Shown here: in pieces, positions 26,529-36,066 of the stretch
Position numbering within the stretch: position 1 is the first letter of the stretch
Layout of the letters: every line of letters begins with the position of its first letter
Source: DUPU01 sp050952465
GTDB lineage: Bacteria; Bacillota; Dehalobacteriia; Dehalobacteriales; Dehalobacteriaceae
Length of the DNA: 64,000 nt
Reading direction: 5' to 3'
NCBI GenBank assembly: GCA_050952465.1
Contig: JBMNKZ010000009.1
Coordinates: 124,001 to 188,000 of the forward strand
The notes under the pieces: generated by a model
The model's database searches: none
Told to the model about the DNA's origin: nothing
What the model saw: only the letters and a program-made list of their open reading frames with translations
Translations under genes and position numbers: made by a program

Positions 26529-26599
26529 CTTATTAACTTAATTATATTGACAGAATAGAACCTTTTTGGCATATCCTGTTACCAAACCCACAATAAAAT

Positions 26600-26645
26600 G
26601 GCCGCAATCCCTTGATATAGAGGAGATAGCGGCCTTTCTGTTTTG
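26600..26645. repeat. Second stem-loop downstream of the ylm cluster
   Basis: GGCCGC and GCGGCC pair across a 23-bp loop and are followed by a T-rich tract (TTTCTGTTTT). It may be a back-up terminator or the border of the inserted metabolic region. Confidence 0.45.
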
Positions 26646-26744
26646 TCCTAAATGAGGAGTCTAAAACCTTATTTTTGGCTTCACCAAACCTTTTTTATAT
26701 TACTTGTTCTATAAATTTAAAATGAATTCGACAAAAATAAATAC

Positions 26745-26903
26745 GCAAAATTAATTGGCGTGCAAAATTAATTGGCATTTGTTGAAATCTAATGTTTTCT
26801 CAACGAATTACCCTAAACGCAAAAAAAATTTGCTCTTAAAGAATATAGAAGGCCTTAAATGCTAGCGCTATCATCGTTTTTACGTTTTGGTACATATTTT
26901 GCA
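26745..26903 (+). promoter_or_regulatory. Sigma-54 promoter of the first mttB pair, with tandem upstream repeat
   Basis: TTGGTACATATTTTGCA (26887-26903) has GG and GC 10 bp apart; TGGTAC is a slightly weaker -24 box. Upstream, the 15-mer GCAAAATTAATTGGC occurs twice in tandem with a 17-bp period (26745-26759 and 26762-26776), about 110-145 bp before the promoter, where an activator would bind. The remainder of this 505-bp interval holds the two stem-loops just described and no gene. Confidence 0.75.
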
Positions 26904-26977
26904 AAAGTATTTTACTTAGTATCTTTGTAAGATTCAATTAGGTGCAAGAAAACTATAATCAAGGAGAGATGTAAGCT

Positions 26978-28453
26978 ATGTATCTTGGCAAAACGTATCA
27001 AGAAAATGAAATTATGTACAATACTCTTAGACCTGAAGAAATGAGAGAGATTCATTCCCAAAGCTGCCGCATCTTGGAAGAAATCGGCATGGTTGTGCAT
27101 CATGAAGAAGCCTTAAAAATGTTAAAAGATGCGGGAGCCTATGTTGAAGAGGGAAATAAGGTTTTTATTCCCGCCTCCCTGGTGGAATGGGCCATTAAGA
27201 GATCACCGTCAAGATTTACCTTATATGATCGGGACGGTAATCCAGCTATTCATGCGGAAAACCGAAATGTTTATTTTGGGACCGGCTCTGATACTCCTTA
27301 TTTAATCGAATATGGTACCAGGGAGAGACGTCGGTGGAAGAAGAAGGATGTAGAAAATGGCATTACCCTATGTGATTATCTAGAAAATATAGATTTTGTG
27401 ATGTCTATGGGTATCATCTCCGACGTTGATGTTAGAATGAATACCCGTGAACAATATGCAGTAATGATCAGAAAATCTAAAAAACCACAAGTTGTGGTTT
27501 GTGATGATGTTGAGGATTTAAAAGATGTGATTGCCATGGCATCAGCAGTCCGGGGCGGTTTGGAGCAATTGCAGAGAAAACCATTATTTGCTGTTTATTG
27601 TGAACCTAGTTCACCTCTGGTGAACTCATTTGAAGCTATTGATAAACTTTTATTATGTGCAGAAAATAAAATTCCGGTAAACTATGCTGCCGGTGGGGTG
27701 GCGGGGGGGACAACCCCGGTTACGGCGGGGGGGACAATCTTACTGAATAATGCAGAGTGCTTGCTGGGTTTGGTTATCCACCAGTTAAAGAGTCCGGGTG
27801 CTCCTTTTCTATTCGGTTATGGTAACGGTCCGCTGGATATGAAGACCATGCAATCAGTTTATGCTTCCCCCACGGAGATTCAAATTCAGGGCGGTTCCTG
27901 TGATATGGCTAGATATTATGAACTGCCATCCTGGGGAGAGGCTGGGGATGGGACATCTAAGATATTTGACCACCAGAGCACAATGGAAGCATCACAGTTT
28001 ATTTTAATGGCTGCCCTCCAGGGGTGTAATATCACACATGATATAGGATATATGGATTTTGGTTTAAGCATTTCTTTTGAAAATTTAGTAATCTGTAATG
28101 AAATTATCGGAAGAACCATTGCAACGGTAAAAAAAGTGGAAATCAATGAAGACTATCTTGCCTTTGACGCCATAAAAAGAGTGGGTCACGGTGGGAACTA
28201 TATGGGTGATGAGCACACCTTTAACCACCTCAGAGAGGATTGGAGAGGAGAGCTGACAGATTACAATGGTTATGACAGCTGGAAAAGCCAAGGAAGCACC
28301 ACCATGGGCGAAAGAACACATAAAAAGGTGTTGAGAATTCTGGAAACCTATCGTCCTGAACCACTTCCAGAAAAAATTGATCAAGAAATCGAAGACATCT
28401 TAGAACGAGCCAGAGAGGCACTAGGCATAATCAGGAAATCAAGTGTTTCTTAG
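26978..28453 (+). CDS. MttB-superfamily methyltransferase 1 (non-pyrrolysine)
   Basis: MttB proteins transfer a methyl group from a methylated amine to a corrinoid protein. This 491-residue member lacks an in-frame TAG, so it is a non-pyrrolysine homologue like glycine-betaine MtgB or carnitine MtcB. The family barrel pattern is visible: EEIGMVVHHEEALKML, YFGTGSDTPYL, FAVYCEPSSPLV, PVTAGGT and ITHDIGYMDFG. At residues 323-333 it reads GDGTSKIFDHQ, whereas the other three homologues here read GC(T/S)DAxVxDQQ. By residue number this is near the pyrrolysine site of methanogen MttB. The divergence suggests a different substrate. No corrinoid protein gene is nearby. Confidence 0.88.
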   Translation: MYLGKTYQENEIMYNTLRPEEMREIHSQSCRILEEIGMVVHHEEALKMLKDAGAYVEEGNKVFIPASLVEWAIKRSPSRFTLYDRDGNPAIHAENRNVYFGTGSDTPYLIEYGTRERRRWKKKDVENGITLCDYLENIDFVMSMGIISDVDVRMNTREQYAVMIRKSKKPQVVVCDDVEDLKDVIAMASAVRGGLEQLQRKPLFAVYCEPSSPLVNSFEAIDKLLLCAENKIPVNYAAGGVAGGTTPVTAGGTILLNNAECLLGLVIHQLKSPGAPFLFGYGNGPLDMKTMQSVYASPTEIQIQGGSCDMARYYELPSWGEAGDGTSKIFDHQSTMEASQFILMAALQGCNITHDIGYMDFGLSISFENLVICNEIIGRTIATVKKVEINEDYLAFDAIKRVGHGGNYMGDEHTFNHLREDWRGELTDYNGYDSWKSQGSTTMGERTHKKVLRILETYRPEPLPEKIDQEIEDILERAREALGIIRKSSVS

Positions 28454-28481
28454 CTTCAAATGGGTTTGTCTAAGAAAATAC

Positions 28482-28512
28482 TTACTCCAAATCAATTATT
28501 GGGGTAAAAAAT
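28482..28512 (+). terminator. Weak stem-loop between the first two mttB homologues
   Basis: TTACTCCAA and TTGGGGTAA pair around an 8-nt AT loop, then AAAAATTTTAA follows. It could reduce read-through. The remaining 200 bp before the next gene hold no clear second promoter. Confidence 0.35.
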
Positions 28513-28711
28513 TTTAAGAATAAAGGATATTACAGAATATTGTTGAATTACAATTAATATTAGTGCTAAATTTGTGCAGATTTACAATAAGATGGTAGGG
28601 GGAACCGACGAACCCATTAATTACAAGTGCTTAAGATATACCCTTGATTATTATGATAATTCCGGAGCTGATGTATTTTAAGAGAAAATTAGTGGCTAGG
28701 AGAATGATTTT

Positions 28712-30154
28712 ATGGAAAAGATTATGAATCAGGAAATAGGTGCCTTAACATTGTTATCAAAGCAACAATTAGTAGATGTGCACGAAGCATCTCTGCAGGT
28801 GCTGGATGAAGTAGGTGTGGTTATTCACCACAAGGGTGCTCTTAAAATGCTCAAAAAGGCAGGAGCGGCCATAGATGGTGATAGGGTAAGGCTGCCAAGG
28901 GAATTAATAGATTGGGCCCTTGCTCAAGCACCATCCAGCATTACTCTTTATAATAGGGATAAGACTCCGGCTCTTCACTTAGAAGGATTTAATAACTATT
29001 TTGGCACGGGATCAGATTGTTATTATATTTTAGATACGAATACCGGTAAAAGAAGACGGTGTAACCTGAAAGATGTGGAAAATGCTGTACGTCTATGTGA
29101 TGCATTAGAGAATATTTCTTATATCATGTCCATGTGTAATCCCGCGGAGGTTCCTGCTGCTTTTTCAGATATCTACCAGTATAGAGAAATGCTTAAACAT
29201 ACAATTAAACCAAATATTTACAGTCCCCACAATCTGAGAGGCACCCAGGATTGTATTGCGATGAGCATAGCAGTAGCGGGTGGTTTGGAGGAACTTAAAC
29301 GCTACCCCCATTTGCTTCTTTATGCTGAACCAACATCTCCCCTCCAACTAGGTGTGGATTCCCTGGATAAACTGCTTTATGTGACCGGCCTAGGCCTCCC
29401 TACAATTTATTCCGCGGGCTTGATTCCCGGTGCCACTTCCCCCGTAACTGTGGCAGGTGCTCTAACCCAAGCTAATGCTGAGTTTTTGGCCGGTTTGGTG
29501 ATCGGACAGCTGAATAATCCGGGCACACCAATGGTTTATGGTTCGGGCCATACACCAATGGACATGAGAACTATGATCGGTTCCTACGGGGCTCCTGAAG
29601 GAATGTTGAGCTTAGCTTTAGTAGCCGAGATGGCTCGTTTCTACAATCTGCCTTCATGGGGGTATGCCGGTTGTACTGATGCAAAAGTTGTGGATCAGCA
29701 GGCTGCAGGAGAGGCGGCAAACTGGATCTTACTTTGCCGCTTAGCCGGGTCTAATCTGATTCACGATGTGGGGTACATGGACTCGGCACTTACCATTTCT
29801 CTTGAATTGATTACTATTTGTGATGAGTTCATCGGAATGACCCAGCCTTTTAGAGAAAGGGTGAATACGGATCCTGAGGCCTTGGCTGTGGAAGTGATTA
29901 AGCAGGTAGGGCCAGGAGGGCATTTTTTGGATCATATTCATACATTGGAGAACTTTCGCCAGCATAAAAGACCTGAGTTAGCAAATCGCAAGAGATATGA
30001 GGACTGGGTAAAAGACGGAGAAAAAACGATGCTGGATCTAGCTCGGGAAAAAGTAGCCAGGATATTAAGAGAGCACAACCCTGAACCGTTGCCTAAAGAG
30101 GTTGTAAACGAGTTGGATCGGATCATCGAACGAAGGATAAATGAAGGTGTCTAA
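28712..30154 (+). CDS. MttB-superfamily methyltransferase 2 (non-pyrrolysine)
   Basis: This is a 480-residue relative of the previous gene product. Family landmarks are YFGTGSDCYYIL, LYAEPTSPLQLG, SPVTVAG, YGSGHTPMDMRTMIGSYGAPEG, the GCTDAKVVDQQAAGEAANW segment and LIHDVGYMDSALTI. No in-frame stop occurs. Compared with homologue 1 it keeps the Cys/Asp motif. AGGAG precedes the ATG. It is followed by an ABC transporter whose solute-binding gene starts 148 bp downstream, suggesting that transporter and methyltransferase handle the same compound (inference). Confidence 0.9.
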   Translation: MEKIMNQEIGALTLLSKQQLVDVHEASLQVLDEVGVVIHHKGALKMLKKAGAAIDGDRVRLPRELIDWALAQAPSSITLYNRDKTPALHLEGFNNYFGTGSDCYYILDTNTGKRRRCNLKDVENAVRLCDALENISYIMSMCNPAEVPAAFSDIYQYREMLKHTIKPNIYSPHNLRGTQDCIAMSIAVAGGLEELKRYPHLLLYAEPTSPLQLGVDSLDKLLYVTGLGLPTIYSAGLIPGATSPVTVAGALTQANAEFLAGLVIGQLNNPGTPMVYGSGHTPMDMRTMIGSYGAPEGMLSLALVAEMARFYNLPSWGYAGCTDAKVVDQQAAGEAANWILLCRLAGSNLIHDVGYMDSALTISLELITICDEFIGMTQPFRERVNTDPEALAVEVIKQVGPGGHFLDHIHTLENFRQHKRPELANRKRYEDWVKDGEKTMLDLAREKVARILREHNPEPLPKEVVNELDRIIERRINEGV

Positions 30155-30302
30155 AGATGTGGGTTTTTAAATAACGTATGTAAATCTAATAAATTGCGGT
30201 AAATTTAAAAATCCTAAAGGAGGGGTTGCATGGAGGGAAGCTAGGCTACTGATGGTGAAAAGCAATAAGGGGTTTTAGGAAAGTAAAAAAAGGAGGGCGA
30301 AC

Positions 30303-31877
30303 ATGTATAAAAGACTTAGCTTTTTGTTGGTTATTGTCTTGATGGCCGGTTTAGTATTGTCCGGATGTGGAACAAAGGAACCGGCGGAAGAGCAGACTGA
30401 ACAGACAGAGGCAGTATCGTCTAAATATGGTGGAATTCTCAAGAATGCGTATTTTGCACCTACTAACATGGACCCGGCTTTTTATTCCACTGTACCTGAC
30501 GAACACATTGGACGTCAATGCTACGACTTTTTAGTATTTATTGACGAGGGTAGCCAACCAGATGAAACTCGAAGCTTGGCTGAAAAATGGGAAGCCGATG
30601 AGACGGGTAAAATTTGGACATTCAACCTGCGTAAGGGTGTAAAATTCCACGATGGGAAGGAATTTACAGCTCGGGATGTAAAATTTACCTTTGACCGTCT
30701 GCGTGATCCGGCAGTGGGTGCTGCTACCGTAGGCATGTACGAAAATATCGTGGATATCTCGACTCCGGACGATTATACTGTGGTGTTCACGCTAACGAAT
30801 CCCAACCCCGACTTTCTAAAGGATTTGGCCGACTATCATGCGGTGATCGTGGACGCGGATAACACGGACTTCGCTACGAATTTTAATGGTACAGGTCCCT
30901 TTATCGTTGAGAACTATATTCCTGAAGACCGCATCACCTTTGTCAGGAATCCTGACTATTGGTTGAAAGATGAGGAAGGTAACCAGCTTCCCTATTTGGA
31001 CGGTATGGAATTTATCTTTTTAAGTGATCCCTCAGCTCAGATAGAGGCGTTAAGAAGCGGGCAGGTGGATTACCTCTTCTATCTCCCTGCTGAAGCTGTG
31101 CCGATCTTGGAGGAGAACCCGGACGTGGTGGTCTATCAGAGCCCGTCCAACTTATCCTATTGGATTCACATGCGCTCTGATCGGAAGCCGGCAAGTGATG
31201 TTCGTGTACGTCAAGCCCTGAAGCTCGCCACCGACCGCAATGCCATTCTTCAGGGTGCCATTGAAGGCCTTGGAGTAACGGGCCGGGATACACCTATTGG
31301 TCCGTCCTATAAAGAATTTTATCTTGATGTGCCCGAGCCTACCCGAGATGTGGAAAAAGCAAAACAACTTTTAGCTGAGGCGGGCTATCCTGATGGTCTT
31401 ACCATCACCCTTTATACCCAGGAAGCATCTCCTGTCCCTGCCATTGCCACGATTTGGAAGGAACAGATGGCAGAAGCCGGTGTTACTGTAGATATCCAGC
31501 TGGTTCCATCAGAAGTGTATTATGGTGCGGACAACATGTGGTTGGAGGTAGACTTTGGCATTACAGACTGGGGCTCCAGAGCATATCCTCAGCCCTATTT
31601 GGATCTGGCATTGGTGAGCACCGCCCAATGGAACGAAAGTCACTTGTCCGATCCGGAGCTGGATGAGTTGGCAGCATTGGCCGCGAAAGAAATGGATCCT
31701 GCTAAGCGTGTCGAGTTATATCATGAAATCCAGAGGGTCCTGCTGGATCGGGGTCCGGTAATTATTCCTTTCTTCAAGAATAACATGTGGGCGGCAAGGG
31801 CTAATTTGAAAGGACTTAAACCTACCAGTTATGTGGGTACAGCTTTGGATCTGCGTACCGTCTATTTTGAGAAGTAG
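30303..31877 (+). CDS. ABC transporter substrate-binding lipoprotein (peptide/opine/nickel family 5)
   Basis: This is a 524-residue extracytoplasmic binding protein of SBP family 5. The N-terminal signal ends in a lipobox LSGC with C22 as the lipid anchor. The conserved LAEKWEADETGKIWTFNLRKGVKFHDG region and VRQALKLATDRNAI are typical of the oligopeptide/dipeptide binding family. AAAGGAGG precedes the ATG. Given the neighbours, it may bind a betaine or small amine rather than peptides (inference). A stem-loop follows it. Confidence 0.9.
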   Translation: MYKRLSFLLVIVLMAGLVLSGCGTKEPAEEQTEQTEAVSSKYGGILKNAYFAPTNMDPAFYSTVPDEHIGRQCYDFLVFIDEGSQPDETRSLAEKWEADETGKIWTFNLRKGVKFHDGKEFTARDVKFTFDRLRDPAVGAATVGMYENIVDISTPDDYTVVFTLTNPNPDFLKDLADYHAVIVDADNTDFATNFNGTGPFIVENYIPEDRITFVRNPDYWLKDEEGNQLPYLDGMEFIFLSDPSAQIEALRSGQVDYLFYLPAEAVPILEENPDVVVYQSPSNLSYWIHMRSDRKPASDVRVRQALKLATDRNAILQGAIEGLGVTGRDTPIGPSYKEFYLDVPEPTRDVEKAKQLLAEAGYPDGLTITLYTQEASPVPAIATIWKEQMAEAGVTVDIQLVPSEVYYGADNMWLEVDFGITDWGSRAYPQPYLDLALVSTAQWNESHLSDPELDELAALAAKEMDPAKRVELYHEIQRVLLDRGPVIIPFFKNNMWAARANLKGLKPTSYVGTALDLRTVYFEK

Positions 31878-31941
31878 GAAGTGTAAAAAAGCCGATAGTG
31901 TAAACAGCATGCCCTTTTCCTAAAATGATACGGGAAGGGGA

Positions 31942-31994
31942 CCTAAGAAAAGGTTTTGGCGGGTACCCTGTACTCGCCAAACCTCCTTCTTAGG
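31942..31994 (+). repeat. Intercistronic stem-loop between binding-protein and permease genes
   Basis: CCTAAGAA pairs with TTCTTAGG on the outside, and AGGTTTTGGCG pairs with CGCCAAACCT inside (one bulge). Such a hairpin commonly protects the binding-protein mRNA and lowers expression of the permease genes. There is no T-tract, so it is unlikely to be a full terminator. Confidence 0.6.
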
Positions 31995-32016
31995 CATTTT
32001 CAATAGGAGGTAGCAA

Positions 32017-32904
32017 ATGGCACAAATTGAAACCAGTCAAAAACAAAAGTTGTTAAAACCTTCTAAGATTTCGTCCGCCGGAAAAAGGTTACGACGTCAT
32101 CCAACAACCTTTATTGGAATTGCCATAGTATTATTTTTTCTGATATTGGCATTTATTGGGCCATATATTGCCCCTTATCATTATTCAGCCCAAAACCTTT
32201 CAGAAAAGTTGCAGCCACCTTCAGACCAGCATTTTTTCGGTACAGATCAATTCGGTCGTGATATATACAGCCGTATTCTTGTCGGTAGTCGTGATGTGTT
32301 TATTGTAGCAGGGTCAGGAACTGCTTTAGCAGTTTTTCTGGGTTTGTTATTGGGTCTGTTTTCAGGGTATCGTGGCGGGATCATCGATGAAATTAGCATG
32401 CGCTGTATGGATGTAATCCTGTCCATTCCAGCTCTTCTTTTGGCCATGGTGATTCTGTTTTCCCTGGGACCATCCAGGTTTAACGTGGTCCTGGTGGTGG
32501 GTTTTCTTTATATACCCATGGTGGCGCGGGTAGTACGGAGCGTAGTGTTAGACCTTAAAACCAGACAATTCATTGAAGCGGCAAAATTAAGAGGTGAGAG
32601 CAGCGCCTATATTTTGTTTAAAGAGATCTTGCCCAATGTACTGCCCCATCTTGCTGTGGAAGCCTCCATGCGCTTTTCTTATGCTATTTTTTTAGTTGCT
32701 TCACTGGGATTTTTAGGTTTGGGCGTGCAGCCACCGCGGCCTGACTGGGGATTGATGGTTGGCGAGGCCAGAAGCTGGTTCCATCAGGCTCGCTGGGTAT
32801 TATATTTCCCTGCCGGCGCAATTGCCTTGTTGGTGGTGGGTGTGGGTTTTATGAGCGATGGTCTTAGAAATATGCTGTTGCCGGGTGGGGTGAGCGATGA
32901 TTAA
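32017..32904 (+). CDS. ABC transporter permease (OppC/DppC type)
   Basis: This is a 295-residue inner-membrane permease of the peptide-transport family. A first membrane span at about 35-55 is followed by the OppC N-terminal segment FGTDQFGRDIYSRILVGSRDV. The EAA-type loop RQFIEAAKLRGESSAYILFKEILPNVLP contacts the ATPase. It overlaps the ATPase gene start by 8 bp. Confidence 0.93.
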   Translation: MAQIETSQKQKLLKPSKISSAGKRLRRHPTTFIGIAIVLFFLILAFIGPYIAPYHYSAQNLSEKLQPPSDQHFFGTDQFGRDIYSRILVGSRDVFIVAGSGTALAVFLGLLLGLFSGYRGGIIDEISMRCMDVILSIPALLLAMVILFSLGPSRFNVVLVVGFLYIPMVARVVRSVVLDLKTRQFIEAAKLRGESSAYILFKEILPNVLPHLAVEASMRFSYAIFLVASLGFLGLGVQPPRPDWGLMVGEARSWFHQARWVLYFPAGAIALLVVGVGFMSDGLRNMLLPGGVSDD

Positions 32905-35020
32905 TAACCGAGTACAGGAAAATGATATTCAAGTTGAAAAAGCTATTCTCCAAGTGCGGAATTTAACAGTGACCTATGATACGAAGGCGGGACCGCTGGA
33001 CACGGTGAGAAATGTTTCTCTAAAGATTAATGCGGGAGAAATTTACGGTTTAGTCGGTGAGTCCGGATCTGGTAAATCAACCCTGGCCAGGGCTATTATT
33101 CGCTATCTTCCCGGAAACGGCCGGATTAAAAGTGGTACGGTGCTCCTTTCAGGTACTGATCTGATGAAACTGCCAACGTCAGAAATGAGGCGGATTTGGG
33201 GTTCTAAGATTACCATGGTGCACCAGGATCCGGGAGCGGCGGTTAATCCTTCTTTGCCTATTGGTGAGCAAATTGCCGAAGTTGCCCGTGTTCACCTCAG
33301 TATGTCCAAGTCAGAGGCGAGAAACAAAGCAGTGGAAATGCTGACCAAGGTTCGAATGCCGGACCCGAAGTCGGTGATGAAGCGTTATGCCCATCAGTTA
33401 AGTGGAGGGATGTTGCAGCGGGTGCTGATTGCCACGGCCATGGTGACAAGCCCTCAATTGATCATTATGGACGAACCAACGACAGCCTTGGACGTGACTA
33501 CGGAAGCGGTAATTTTGGATTTGATCCACGAACTAATGCAGGAATTTAACACATCGATTCTTTATATCACCCATAACCTAGGTGTGGTAGCCCGGATATG
33601 TGACCGGGTAGGCGTGATGTATGCGGGGGAATTAATGGAGGAAGGTACCATCCACCAGGTCTTCAAGGAGAAACTTCATCCTTACACCCGGGGGTTGCTG
33701 GGGTGTGTACCCCGGATTGAGGCCAGTAAATCTGACGTTAGCTTAAGTACAATTCCTGGTTTTATTCCGCGGCCGGATCAACTGCCGGCGGGCTGTATTT
33801 TTGCCCCTCGGTGCAGCTTGGCGGAGGAGGCGTGTAGAATCTCCCGTCCGCCCAGGATGGAAGCAGAAGCCGGACATTTTACAGCCTGCCGAAGGTGGGA
33901 AGAACTAAAGCACCAACCGGGGCTATTGATGGATGTTCAGGATAACAGGGAAGGGTTAGAGCGTAAAGAAGGTCCTTTGGTACTTGAGGCACGAAATATT
34001 AAGAAACATTTTTCAATTTCAGGAGGATTATCTTCTCTATGGCAGCGTAGGCCGGCAGCAGTTAAGGCTGTTGACGATATATCTATTAGGGTTCGGGGCG
34101 GTTTTACCATGGGTATTGTGGGCGAGAGTGGTTGCGGCAAGACCACCTTTGCCCGTTGTATTACTGGTCTGGATGAGGCTACCTCCGGCGAAATCAATCT
34201 TGAAGGGCAGCATCTTCCTAATTCACTGTCAAAAAGACAGCCCAAAGAACTTAAAAAGATTCAAATGGTGTTCCAGAATCCGGATGCATCTCTTAATCCC
34301 CAGCACCCTGTGGGGGAAAGCGTGGCCCGTCCCATGGTTCTGTTACATAATTTATCCAAAAAAGAAATCCAAGAACGATTACGTGAACTTTTTAAGGCAG
34401 TTAATCTTCCGGAGGATTATATCCACCGTTTACCCCACGAGTTGAGCGGTGGTGAGAAACAGCGAGTAGCGATCGCCCGTGCTTTTGCGGCGGATCCGTC
34501 TCTGATGGTTTGTGATGAGCCCATTGCTTCTTTAGATGTATCTGTCCAGGCTGCAATCATGAATATGCTGGTGAAACTGCAAGAGTCTAAGGGAACGTCC
34601 TATTTATTTATCTCCCATGATTTGGCTGCAGTACGCTATCTATCTGATTGGATCGCGGTGGTTTATTTGGGTAGACTTTGGGAAGTGGGCTCGGCGGAAG
34701 ATGTATTTATGCCGCCATGTCACCCCTATACGGAGGCACTCCTCTCTGCCATTCCGATTCCGGATCCCGATGTACGTCAAGAACGGGTTCGATTGCTTGG
34801 GAGCGTACCCAGTGCGGTGAACATTCCGAGCGGGTGCCGTTTTCACACCCGCTGTCCCCGTAAGCTTGGGAAAATCTGCGAGGAGCAGGAGCCGCCCTGG
34901 CAGGATGTAAACGAGTTCCACAGCATCTGTTGCCATATACCGCTGGATAAATTAAGAGTTCTACAAGGTGCGGGAAGTATCCGGCAGGCGGCTGATCCTG
35001 GGGAGGTGAGGGGATGTTAA
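32897..35020 (+). CDS. Fused double ATPase of a peptide-type ABC transporter (OppD-OppF fusion)
   Basis: Two complete ABC domains lie in one 707-residue chain, so OppD and OppF are fused. Domain 1 has Walker A GESGSGKS (54-61), signature LSGGMLQRV and DEPTTALD. Domain 2 has Walker A GESGCGKT (about 409-416), signature LSGGEKQRV and DEPIASLD. Each ends with the oligopeptide C-terminal extension bearing a cysteine cluster: GCIFAPRCSLAEEAC and GCRFHTRCPRKLGKIC. It overlaps the permease genes on both sides (8 and 7 bp), so the operon is tightly coupled. Confidence 0.94.
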   Translation: MINNRVQENDIQVEKAILQVRNLTVTYDTKAGPLDTVRNVSLKINAGEIYGLVGESGSGKSTLARAIIRYLPGNGRIKSGTVLLSGTDLMKLPTSEMRRIWGSKITMVHQDPGAAVNPSLPIGEQIAEVARVHLSMSKSEARNKAVEMLTKVRMPDPKSVMKRYAHQLSGGMLQRVLIATAMVTSPQLIIMDEPTTALDVTTEAVILDLIHELMQEFNTSILYITHNLGVVARICDRVGVMYAGELMEEGTIHQVFKEKLHPYTRGLLGCVPRIEASKSDVSLSTIPGFIPRPDQLPAGCIFAPRCSLAEEACRISRPPRMEAEAGHFTACRRWEELKHQPGLLMDVQDNREGLERKEGPLVLEARNIKKHFSISGGLSSLWQRRPAAVKAVDDISIRVRGGFTMGIVGESGCGKTTFARCITGLDEATSGEINLEGQHLPNSLSKRQPKELKKIQMVFQNPDASLNPQHPVGESVARPMVLLHNLSKKEIQERLRELFKAVNLPEDYIHRLPHELSGGEKQRVAIARAFAADPSLMVCDEPIASLDVSVQAAIMNMLVKLQESKGTSYLFISHDLAAVRYLSDWIAVVYLGRLWEVGSAEDVFMPPCHPYTEALLSAIPIPDPDVRQERVRLLGSVPSAVNIPSGCRFHTRCPRKLGKICEEQEPPWQDVNEFHSICCHIPLDKLRVLQGAGSIRQAADPGEVRGC

Positions 35021-35961
35021 TCTATATATTACGTCGTATCGGTTTCATTATTATAACTATGTTCCTGGCTTCAATAATCATTTTCTCTGTGACCCAGCTT
35101 TTGCCAGGGGATGTGGCCCAGGTAGTGCTGGGCCAGTTTGCCACCGAAACAGCGATTAACAACTTAAGAGAAGAACTGGGACTAAATCTTCCCCTGCATA
35201 TCCAGTATTTTCATTGGGCATCTGGCTTTGTGCAGGGAGACTGGGGCATTTCTTTGACCAGTCGGATGCCGGTGTTTCCTTTGATCATGGGCAGACTCCA
35301 AAATTCTGCAATGCTGGCGGTTGTGGCGTTACTGTTCTATGTGCCCTTGGGGATACTCTTAGGGGTTATTGCGGCTTTACACCGGAATAAATTCGTAGAT
35401 AAAGCTATTTCAGGTATTTCCATGGCATTTGTGGGGCTTCCGGAGTTTGTGACCGGTCTCCTCCTAATTACATTTTTTGCCATTGGGATGGGGTGGCTAC
35501 CGGCTAATTCGTCTATCAATCCGGAGTCCACTTTCCGCGAAGCCTTTTATTACCTAATTCTGCCCGCGCTCACCGTTAGTCTGACCAGCATGGGTTATAT
35601 AGCCCGAATGACACGAGCCGGTACTATAGATGTACTAAAAACCGACTATGTCCGGGCGGCCTATCTAAAGGGTCTCCCTCGGTGGGAAGTGTTGGTTCGG
35701 CATGTTTTAAGGAATGCCCTATTGCCTACCGTAACCGTTGTCGCCATGGGTATCGGTTGGCTATTAGGGGGCCTGATTGTCACAGAAACGGTATTCGGCT
35801 ATCCAGGATTGGGGCGGTTGCTGGTATACGCCATTCAACGGCGAGATCTCCCTTTGATTCAAGCCGGCAGCATGATTATTGTAGCGATCTATTCCCTTTC
35901 AAACCTGGGAGCAGATATTTTATACAGCTATTTGAATCCCCGCATTCGATATAGAAAATAG
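35014..35961 (+). CDS. ABC transporter permease (OppB/DppB type)
   Basis: This is a 315-residue permease with about six spans. The N-terminus LIYILRRIGFIIITMF and the PGDVAQVVLGQFATETAINNLREELGL segment are the OppB signature; the ATPase-contact loop reads DYVRAAYLKGLPRWEVLVRHVLRNALLP. The gene order (binding protein, OppC, fused ATPase, OppB) differs from the classical oppABCDF. A degenerate copy of its 3' end lies near 45.7 kb. Confidence 0.93.
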   Translation: MLIYILRRIGFIIITMFLASIIIFSVTQLLPGDVAQVVLGQFATETAINNLREELGLNLPLHIQYFHWASGFVQGDWGISLTSRMPVFPLIMGRLQNSAMLAVVALLFYVPLGILLGVIAALHRNKFVDKAISGISMAFVGLPEFVTGLLLITFFAIGMGWLPANSSINPESTFREAFYYLILPALTVSLTSMGYIARMTRAGTIDVLKTDYVRAAYLKGLPRWEVLVRHVLRNALLPTVTVVAMGIGWLLGGLIVTETVFGYPGLGRLLVYAIQRRDLPLIQAGSMIIVAIYSLSNLGADILYSYLNPRIRYRK

Positions 35962-36066
35962 GGCAAACCAAAATTTGGGCGTTTATCGCCCATTTTTGTT
36001 ATCCACTCTAAAAAATTATTATCTAAACGGATCCTGGGAGAGCAACAAAGAATGTGAGGTGCGTTT

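Noticed and set aside
33984..34445. A 153-codon frame inside the fused ATPase gene
   Set aside because: It overlaps the second ABC domain in another frame and resembles no protein.
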